From Flavobacteriia bacterium (lineage in GTDB: Bacteria > Bacteroidota > Bacteroidia > Flavobacteriales > Flavobacteriaceae), in the NCBI GenBank assembly GCA_011330545.1, contig DRQI01000143.1, forward strand, positions 1-7,123: DNA of 7,123 nucleotides, written 5' to 3'. This document shows positions 1 to 5,161 of this stretch, in pieces. Below the pieces are notes generated by a model. It saw nothing but the letters and a program-made list of their open reading frames with translations. It had not been told where the DNA came from and searched no databases. How positions within the stretch are numbered: position 1 is the first letter of the stretch; each line of letters begins with the position of its first letter. A program made the position numbers and the translations under genes.

Positions 1-706
1 TAGTGGCATCATATGCAATGATACTTTCGCCATAACTCGGAGCTTCTCCCAACCTGATATTACGCTGAATAATGGTTTTAAAAACCATATTGTGAAAATG
101 TTTTTTTACTTCAGCCACTACTTGATTTGACAGGCGTAAGCGCGAATCGTACATGGTTAATAACAGGCCTTCAATGTCTAATTCAGCATTGTGGATTTTT
201 TGTACGCTTTTGATAGTATTTAACAATTTACCCAATCCTTCCAACGCATAGTATTCACATTGTATCGGTATGATTACGGCATCAGCGGCAGTCAATGCAT
301 TTAAGGTTATCAGCCCTAAAGAGGGCGCACAGTCTATGACGATATAGTCATACGAATCTTTTATTGCATCGATTGCTTCTTTGAGTTTGTATTCCCTTCG
401 TTCTTTATCTACCAATTCTAATTCGATAGCCACCAAATCAATATGTGCCGGAATGATATCTACATTGGGTGATGTTGTTTTGATTATGGTATCTTCAACT
501 TTTGCCGAATGCAACAATAATTGATAGGTACCATTGGCTACTTGTTCTACATCAATTCCCAAGCCCGAAGTTGCATTGGCTTGCGGGTCGGCATCTATCA
601 ACAATATCTTTTGCTCTAATACGCCTAAGGCGGCGGCTAAATTGATGGTGGTAGTTGTTTTACCTACTCCACCTTTTTGATTGGCTATGGCAATAATTTT
701 ACCCAT
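1..706 (-). CDS. parA: ParA/Soj family chromosome-partitioning ATPase, C-terminus cut by the window edge
   Basis: This is a deviant-Walker ATPase of the ParA/Soj/MinD superfamily. With ParB it segregates replicated origins, binding DNA non-specifically as an ATP dimer. Read from the minus-strand ATG at 704-706, 235 codons are open to the left edge. The deviant Walker A motif KGGVGKTT lies at residues 11-18 (signature K11, K16). The Walker A' motif LLIDADPQ is at 35-42 and the Walker B-like YIVIDCAPS at 121-129 (D125). The conserved late motif RNIRLGEAPSYG and the tail GESIIAYDA are present near the visible end. Soj proteins are usually about 250-260 residues, so only about 20 residues are missing. 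The start is fixed because the Walker A motif begins ten residues in, as in the family. The preceding gene on this strand has its own terminator, so parA is probably transcribed separately. parB is likely just beyond the left edge, but that is inferred. Chromosomal Soj is more likely than a plasmid ParA because there is no N-terminal DNA-binding extension and the neighbours are housekeeping genes. Confidence 0.95.
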   Translation of the reverse strand, partial: MGKIIAIANQKGGVGKTTTTINLAAALGVLEQKILLIDADPQANATSGLGIDVEQVANGTYQLLLHSAKVEDTIIKTTSPNVDIIPAHIDLVAIELELVDKERREYKLKEAIDAIKDSYDYIVIDCAPSLGLITLNALTAADAVIIPIQCEYYALEGLGKLLNTIKSVQKIHNAELDIEGLLLTMYDSRLRLSNQVVAEVKKHFHNMVFKTIIQRNIRLGEAPSYGESIIAYDAT

Positions 707-730
707 TAAAAGTCATGATTTTTGAGTGTA

Positions 731-760
731 TAAAAATACAACTATTTATGAGTTTCTAAA
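731..760 (-). promoter_or_regulatory. possible weak Bacteroidetes-type promoter for parA
   Basis: On the minus strand, TTTA (760-757) and TATTTTTA (738-731) are separated by 18 bases. Each box differs by one base from the Bacteroidetes consensus TTTG / TAnnTTTG. Transcription would start roughly 20 bases before the parA ATG. A promoter is expected here because a terminator lies just upstream at 786-823. The region is very AT-rich, so a chance match is quite possible. Confidence 0.35.
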
Positions 761-785
761 ATGAAGTTGTGAACAATGCATCAAC

Positions 786-823
786 AAAAAAACCACTAAA
801 AAATAAGCGTTATTTTTTAGTGG
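786..823 (-). terminator. intrinsic terminator of the M16 peptidase gene
   Basis: A perfect 14-bp inverted repeat (793-806 with 810-823, loop GCG at 807-809) begins 24 bases past the stop codon of the peptidase gene. On the minus strand it is followed at once by seven T (792-786). The outer stem end CCACT/AGTGG supplies GC pairs and the rest is A/T. There is no comparable T-run on the plus-strand side, so it should work only leftward. It separates the peptidase transcript from parA. Confidence 0.9.
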
Positions 824-847
824 CTCTTTATAGGTATTTTTGCTTAT

Positions 848-3691
848 TTATTCCTGATTTTCAGGATATAAAACGGCAAAAATGTATCCGCCTGAAAGGT
901 ATTTTTTGGCTACTGCCTGTATATCTTTAGCGGTAATGGCGTCAATTTCTTTGGTACGCCCAATAATTTTAGCGCGGTCTTTTTGGTTAAAATCGGCATT
1001 TCTCAATGCATTTAACCAATACCTGTTTTTCTTTAAATTTTCTTTATAGTCTAATAACTGTGCTTCTTTAATTTTGTTGACATCTTTTTCTTGTGGCCCA
1101 TTATCAATTATTGTTTGTAATTCTGCCAAGGCAGCTTCTTTTAGCTTGGTAACATTCTCAGGCCCACAAGGAAAAGAAATTGAAAAGCTATAAGAGCTAT
1201 AAGGGTATTTAGACATACCGCCACGAGCACCTACTCCGTATACTCCACTTTCTTCTTCACGTAATTTTTCAATCAATTTGATTGTCAAAATTTCGCCTAA
1301 GTTTTTTAACATATAGGCTTCTTTTTCATTATAAGGCGTTTCGCCGGCAAATTGAATTCTTACTGTACTCTTAGGCTCTGAACCTTTTTTTATAATTTTT
1401 TCGTGGGTACCGTACAAAGGCCTAAAGCCGTGGTCTACAAATTTTTCATGTGTTTTTGAACCCGGCAAACTGGCAATATATTGTTTTATATATTTTTTTA
1501 GTTTGGCTTCATCAAAATTACCTACGAAATAAAAATGAAAATCGCCGGCATTGGCAAAACGCTCTTTATATTTTTGATACGCCAACTCATAATCGGCTTT
1601 ATCCCAATCTTCGGTTGATGGAAAACCAACATACCGTTTGTTATTTTGATTTAAGTATTTCCCCAATTCTATTTGGAAATAAAAACTCGGATTCGATAAA
1701 ATATTACCTAAAAATGCTTTTTGTTTATTGACATACGACTTAAAGGCTTTATCGTCTTTATTCAAAGCGGTAAAATACAAATAGGTCATTTGAAACATGG
1801 TTTCGAGGTCTTTAGGGGTAGAACTTCCGCTTAAGCCTTCGCTAATAGAACCGATATGTGGGTTTACATTTGCGATTTTACCCGAGAGTAATTTTCCTAA
1901 ATCTGTTTTGTTAAATCCGTTAATTCCGGCTTCAGCCAAACCGCCATTGGCATGGGAAGTTTTCTTGAGGGTTTCGGTATCATACAACGAAGCACCTCCA
2001 TAACTATAAGCACTCATCAGTACTTCATCATCTTTAAAATCGGTTTTTTTATACACTACGGTGGCTCCGTTTACCAAGGTTAATGTAGTGATACCCAGGC
2101 CTTCATTTTTCACTTCTTTGATAATGGCTCCGGCTTTTGGCAATTCTGTCATCAAAGCATCTCCCAAATCTTTATCCTCATACGGTTTGATATCTTCTTT
2201 TTCAACGGCTGCCAATATGTCTAAAACTTGTTGTTCGGTAACTTTAGGCACACCTTCTTTATCGGTTCCGGTTAGTACTACTACTCGGTTATCTTTGTGT
2301 AAGTAATTGTTAATTAACAAACTAACCTCTTCTAAATCTATATTCTGGAGTTCTTTTTTATAGAAATCATATTCCCATTCTATACCCGGAATCGGTTCTT
2401 TTTCTAAAAAATTACGAACGTATTCACTTACATAGTTTCTAGATTCGGTTTTGTCTTTGTTTTGATAGGCTTTATCCATACTGGCCATGATATCTTTCTT
2501 GGCACGTTCAAATTCGCCTTTTTGGAATCCATAACGTTTTACGCGTTCGTTTTCTTCCAACAGTACTTTTAACGCGTTTAACTGCCCTGTTTCGCTGGTA
2601 TACGCCAATGATTGATAGGCATTTTTACTTCTGGCCCATGTTCCGCCATAATATGAAAAGCCAAATACAAAGGGTGGGTTTTCACCATTTCGCAATTCAT
2701 CCAATCGATTGTTAATCATTTGAGAAAACAACCTTTTCACCATTGATTTTTTATAATCGCCAATAGTAACTTCGGGTGTTGGAAAACCGTGGTCTTTATA
2801 TAACAATTGTACTTGGTTAAAAGTGGCTTCTTTATCGGTTTCAACGGCTACCAAAGTTTCTTGGTGGGTTGGCACATCAAAAACTTTACGTTCTCTAGGA
2901 TTTACAGCCGCCGGATGTTTGCTAAAGTGTTCTTTAATTTTGGCTTCTAATTTATCTAAATCAATATCCCCTACGGCAACTACAGCCATTAAATCCGGCC
3001 GGTACCAATCTTTTCTGAACCTACGGATGGCTTCGTGGTCAAAATTTTCTAAAATGTCTTTTTTTCCGATAGGCAAACGTTTGGCATATTTTGAGTTGTG
3101 CATAATTTTAGGCAAATATTTTCCCAACATACGTTTGTCTGCCCCTAAGCCCAAGCGGTATTCTTCTAACACTACGCCTCTTTCTTTATCTATTTCTTCA
3201 TCTGTCAATAAGGTATTGAATGCCCAATCTTCTAAAATTTGAAATCCTTTTTCTAGTTTTTCTTCATTGTCACTGGGTATAGGCAAAATATAAACGGTTT
3301 CGTCAAAACCTGTATAGGCATTGAGATGTGCACCGAATTTAACGCCGATACTTTGTAAATAATCTACAAGTTCGTTTTTCTTAAAGTTTTTTGTACCGTT
3401 AAAATTCATGTGTTCCATAAAGTGTGCCAGGCCTTGTTGGTCATCATCTTCTAAAATAGAGCCGGCATTTACAGCAAGCCGCAATACTACTTTGTCTTCG
3501 GGTTTGCCATTATTGCGTAAATAATAGGTCATGCCATTGGCAAGTTTTCCGGTTCTTACATTCGGGTCAACAGGAATAGCTCCTTTATTGATTTCACCGC
3601 CTGTTTTTTTAGCGTCTTTTAAGGCAATATCTTGTGCATAGAAATTGCCGATAAAAAATAATAGTGTAATTGATAGAATTAGTTTCTTCAT
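848..3691 (-). CDS. secreted M16 family zinc metallopeptidase (PqqL-like, fused two-half form)
   Basis: The 947-residue protein is an insulinase/pitrilysin-superfamily (M16) peptidase. Residues 1-19 form a Sec signal peptide: Lys-Lys, a hydrophobic core, then FYA before Q20. There is no lipobox Cys, so the protein should be periplasmic or exported rather than a lipoprotein. The inverted zinc motif HFMEH is at 90-94 (ligands H90 and H94, catalytic E93). The downstream acidic motif ERGVVLEEYR starts at E170, with E177 the probable third ligand. M16 proteins of this length have four related domains: here a catalytic domain (about 45-190), an M16_C domain (about 215-400), and a second pair (about 535-690 and 700-890). 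The second half lacks HxxEH, as is normal. It keeps the substrate-side motif LREEESGVYGV at 810-820 (R811, Y818). The likely role is digestion of peptides trapped inside the closed chamber; the actual substrate cannot be told. The dienoyl-CoA reductase gene lies upstream on the same strand, 82 bp away with no clear terminator between, so the two may be co-transcribed without sharing a pathway. The gene ends at a strong terminator. Confidence 0.95.
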   Translation of the reverse strand: MKKLILSITLLFFIGNFYAQDIALKDAKKTGGEINKGAIPVDPNVRTGKLANGMTYYLRNNGKPEDKVVLRLAVNAGSILEDDDQQGLAHFMEHMNFNGTKNFKKNELVDYLQSIGVKFGAHLNAYTGFDETVYILPIPSDNEEKLEKGFQILEDWAFNTLLTDEEIDKERGVVLEEYRLGLGADKRMLGKYLPKIMHNSKYAKRLPIGKKDILENFDHEAIRRFRKDWYRPDLMAVVAVGDIDLDKLEAKIKEHFSKHPAAVNPRERKVFDVPTHQETLVAVETDKEATFNQVQLLYKDHGFPTPEVTIGDYKKSMVKRLFSQMINNRLDELRNGENPPFVFGFSYYGGTWARSKNAYQSLAYTSETGQLNALKVLLEENERVKRYGFQKGEFERAKKDIMASMDKAYQNKDKTESRNYVSEYVRNFLEKEPIPGIEWEYDFYKKELQNIDLEEVSLLINNYLHKDNRVVVLTGTDKEGVPKVTEQQVLDILAAVEKEDIKPYEDKDLGDALMTELPKAGAIIKEVKNEGLGITTLTLVNGATVVYKKTDFKDDEVLMSAYSYGGASLYDTETLKKTSHANGGLAEAGINGFNKTDLGKLLSGKIANVNPHIGSISEGLSGSSTPKDLETMFQMTYLYFTALNKDDKAFKSYVNKQKAFLGNILSNPSFYFQIELGKYLNQNNKRYVGFPSTEDWDKADYELAYQKYKERFANAGDFHFYFVGNFDEAKLKKYIKQYIASLPGSKTHEKFVDHGFRPLYGTHEKIIKKGSEPKSTVRIQFAGETPYNEKEAYMLKNLGEILTIKLIEKLREEESGVYGVGARGGMSKYPYSSYSFSISFPCGPENVTKLKEAALAELQTIIDNGPQEKDVNKIKEAQLLDYKENLKKNRYWLNALRNADFNQKDRAKIIGRTKEIDAITAKDIQAVAKKYLSGGYIFAVLYPENQE

Positions 3692-3731
3692 AATTTAATT
3701 TTGATTAATGTTACTATTCAGTGAGTACTTA

Positions 3732-3749
3732 TAAACTTTAACAAGTTTA
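3732..3749. other. short inverted repeat in the gap between the reductase and peptidase genes
   Basis: A 7-bp dyad (TAAACTT at 3732-3738, AAGTTTA at 3743-3749, 4-base loop) lies in the 82-bp gap 3692-3773. It is AT-rich and not followed by a T-run on the minus strand, so it is not a convincing terminator. It could be a weak operator, an RNA fold, or chance. I see no good promoter in this gap, which leaves read-through from the reductase gene possible. Confidence 0.25.
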
Positions 3750-3773
3750 GTGACAATTATTTAGGGTGTTTTA

Positions 3774-4661
3774 TTAACTTTTTCGTTTTTTTGAGCGTAT
3801 CATAGCTTCGAGCATATCCCACATTTCTTGCGGAATGGCTTCGAGCATATTAAACTCTCCGGCGCCTTGTAACCATTCGCCTCCGTCAATGGTAACAACT
3901 TCTCCGTTGATATAGGCAGAAAAATCAGACATCAAATAGGCCGCTAAATTTGCCAATTCTTGGTGTTCGCCGACCCTGCGTAAGGGTATTTTCTTTTTCA
4001 TGTCAAATTTATCTTTCAAATCGCCCGGCAATAACCGGTCCCATGCGCCTTTGGTAGGAAAAGGCCCCGGGGCGATGGCATTAAATCGAATACCATATTT
4101 TGCCCATTCTACGGCTAATGAGCGCGTCATTGCCAACACTCCCGCTTTTGCTGTAGCTGAGGGCACTACATACGCTGAGCCTGTCCATGCATAGGTAGTA
4201 ACAATATTTAATACGGTAGCTTTCGGCTGTTTGATATCAATCCAGTGCTTGCCAAATGCCAAGGTACAATTTTTGGTACCTTTTAATACAATATCTATAA
4301 TAGTATCAAAAGCATTGGCAGACAGCCGTTCTGTAGGGCTTATAAAATTACCGGCAGCATTGTTGAGCAAGCCGTCAACCTTGCCATATTCATCTAACGT
4401 TGCTTTTAACATCGCTGCTACTTCGTCATAATTGCGTACATCGCACTGTACCGGCAATACCTTGCCTCCGGTTTTTTCTTCTAATTCTATGGTAACTTTT
4501 TGTAGTTTTTCTAAATTTCGTGAAGTGATAACCACCTTGGCACCCAATTCTAAAAAATAAGTGGTCATTGCTTTTCCAAGTCCGCTGCCCCCTCCTGTAA
4601 TCACAATTACTTTATCTTTTAAACTCCCCTCTTTGAGCATAGGTTTTTGATACTGATTCAT
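3774..4661 (-). CDS. 2,4-dienoyl-CoA reductase, SDR family (DECR type)
   Basis: This is a 295-residue short-chain dehydrogenase/reductase. The family uses NADPH to reduce trans-2,4-dienoyl-CoA to 3-enoyl-CoA, an auxiliary step that lets polyunsaturated fatty acids pass through beta-oxidation; it should be cytoplasmic. The Rossmann motif TGGGSGLG is at 22-29. R48 in ITSRN follows the second strand and suggests NADP(H) preference. NNAAGNF is at 100-106. The classical SDR YxxxK is replaced by SATAK (S168, K172), with an upstream tyrosine Y157 in TTYAWTG. The same spacing is found in mitochondrial DECR1 (Tyr199, Ser210, Lys214), which separates this enzyme from ordinary FabG-like SDRs. The C-terminal GEFNMLEAIPQEMWDMLEAM segment also resembles the DECR tail. 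The start at 4659-4661 gives a short N-terminal arm, QKPML, that is also seen in DECR; Met8 is an in-frame alternative. The gene is divergent from rpmH. It is unrelated to the FMN/FeS-containing FadH of E. coli despite the shared reaction. The chain-length or isomer specificity cannot be read from the sequence. Confidence 0.88.
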   Translation of the reverse strand: MNQYQKPMLKEGSLKDKVIVITGGGSGLGKAMTTYFLELGAKVVITSRNLEKLQKVTIELEEKTGGKVLPVQCDVRNYDEVAAMLKATLDEYGKVDGLLNNAAGNFISPTERLSANAFDTIIDIVLKGTKNCTLAFGKHWIDIKQPKATVLNIVTTYAWTGSAYVVPSATAKAGVLAMTRSLAVEWAKYGIRFNAIAPGPFPTKGAWDRLLPGDLKDKFDMKKKIPLRRVGEHQELANLAAYLMSDFSAYINGEVVTIDGGEWLQGAGEFNMLEAIPQEMWDMLEAMIRSKKRKS

Positions 4662-4713
4662 CTTTCTTAAAAATTTTTATAAAAATATTGAATATTTGCA
4701 ACATAAAGCCCCT

Positions 4714-4740
4714 AAAAAATTTAATTTTTTCTTAAAAAAA
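4714..4740 (+). promoter_or_regulatory. A/T-tract stretch upstream of the rpmH promoter (possible UP-like element)
   Basis: Runs of six A, six T and seven A, broken only by TTTAA and C, lie directly upstream of the -33 box at 4744. A and T tracts at this distance can bind the RNA polymerase alpha subunit and raise output, which suits a ribosomal protein gene. The first tracts also form a 7-bp dyad (4714-4720 with 4724-4730). The same DNA lies in the leader region of the divergent reductase gene. Its function is inferred from position and composition only. Confidence 0.35.
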
Positions 4741-4743
4741 CTA

Positions 4744-4774
4744 TTTGTAAAACACAAAAGGATTTGTATATTTG
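4744..4774 (+). promoter_or_regulatory. Bacteroidetes-type promoter of rpmH
   Basis: TTTG (4744-4747) and TATATTTG (4767-4774) are separated by 19 bases. Both boxes match the Bacteroidetes primary sigma consensus TTTG / TAnnTTTG exactly. Transcription should begin about 5-7 bases after the second box, leaving a leader of roughly 65 bases before the rpmH ATG. That leader holds a small hairpin (GCTTT at 4793-4797 with AAAGC at 4801-4805) and no Shine-Dalgarno sequence, which is normal for this phylum. Confidence 0.8.
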
Positions 4775-4846
4775 CGCTCGATTTTAGCAATAGCTTTTTG
4801 AAAGCCTGCAAGAAATAGAATACAACGATTTTTAAAGACTACTATA

Positions 4847-5008
4847 ATGAGTAAAAGAACATTTCAACCGTCAAAACGCAAAAGAAGAAACAAGCATGGC
4901 TTTATGGAGAGAATGGCCAGTGCCAACGGTAGAAAGGTATTGGCAAGAAGAAGAGCAAAAGGAAGAAAGAAATTATCGGTTTCATCTGAGCCCAGACCAA
5001 AGAAATAA
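4847..5008 (+). CDS. rpmH: 50S ribosomal protein L34
   Basis: This 53-residue, strongly basic protein of the large ribosomal subunit starts [19 protein letters not shown]. It continues through the family core [20 protein letters not shown] (residues 21-40). The family signature KRTFQPS...HGF...R...GR.VL.RRR.KGR is complete. E. coli L34 has 46 residues; the extra length here is a C-terminal tail, SSEPRPKK, of the kind I know from flavobacterial L34. The ATG at 4847 is the only sensible start, since the conserved N-terminus begins there. The gene stands alone between its own promoter (4744-4774) and terminator (5033-5062). It is not next to rnpA or dnaA in this window, unlike the arrangement in many other bacteria. 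Confidence 0.98.
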   Translation: MSKRTFQPSKRKRRNKHGFMERMASANGRKVLARRRAKGRKKLSVSSEPRPKK

Positions 5009-5032
5009 TGATTTTATCGTTTTAAAATATAG

Positions 5033-5062
5033 AGGTGTTACTTTTTAGTAACACCTTTTTTT
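5033..5062 (+). terminator. intrinsic terminator of rpmH
   Basis: A perfect 10-bp stem (AGGTGTTACT at 5033-5042 with AGTAACACCT at 5047-5056, loop TTTT) runs straight into a T-run through 5062, followed by further T-rich sequence. It begins 25 bases after the rpmH stop codon and 129 bases before the carB start, so it separates the two genes. Confidence 0.92.
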
Positions 5063-5093
5063 ATATCTTTTTATAAGTTTTAAAACGAATTGA

Positions 5094-5123
5094 TTTGTAG
5101 AATCAAGAAATTTTAAATATTTG
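5094..5123 (+). promoter_or_regulatory. probable Bacteroidetes-type promoter of carB
   Basis: TTTG (5094-5097) and AATATTTG (5116-5123) are separated by 18 bases. The second box has one mismatch to TAnnTTTG (A for the first T). The site sits between the rpmH terminator and carB, where a promoter is needed. The start would fall near 5129, giving a leader of about 30 bases that contains a GC-rich patch (5127-5140). I see no arginine or pyrimidine operator or attenuator that I can name. Confidence 0.6.
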
Positions 5124-5161
5124 CATTGCCGGTGGCGGCCGGATATAAAAAATTAATACAG

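Noticed and set aside
699..716. Five-codon minus-strand mini-ORF (ATG at 716-714) whose TAA overlaps the parA start region
   Set aside because: It is very short, has no ribosome binding signal, and such ATG/TAA overlaps are expected by chance in AT-rich DNA. Translational coupling cannot be supported.
1450..2306. Three plus-strand open frames (1450-1731, 1797-2003, 2061-2306)
   Set aside because: All lie antisense to the M16 coding region, with compositions typical of reverse-frame reading and no family motif.
2823..3242. Plus-strand open frame of 139 codons inside the M16 gene
   Set aside because: It lies antisense to the conserved zinc-site part of the peptidase, its protein resembles nothing I recognise, and it has no promoter or start context. 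It is a shadow of the real gene.
4000..4431. Two short plus-strand frames inside the dienoyl-CoA reductase gene
   Set aside because: They overlap the catalytic core of a clear SDR gene on the other strand and show no independent coding signs.
4691..4698. Second plus-strand AATATTTG box upstream of rpmH
   Set aside because: No TTTG lies at a suitable distance upstream, and a better promoter follows at 4744-4774.
4680..4707. Minus-strand TTTA...TATTTTTA as a promoter for the dienoyl-CoA reductase gene
   Set aside because: The spacing is only 16 bases and both boxes have a mismatch in very AT-rich sequence. A promoter must be in this region, but I cannot place it.
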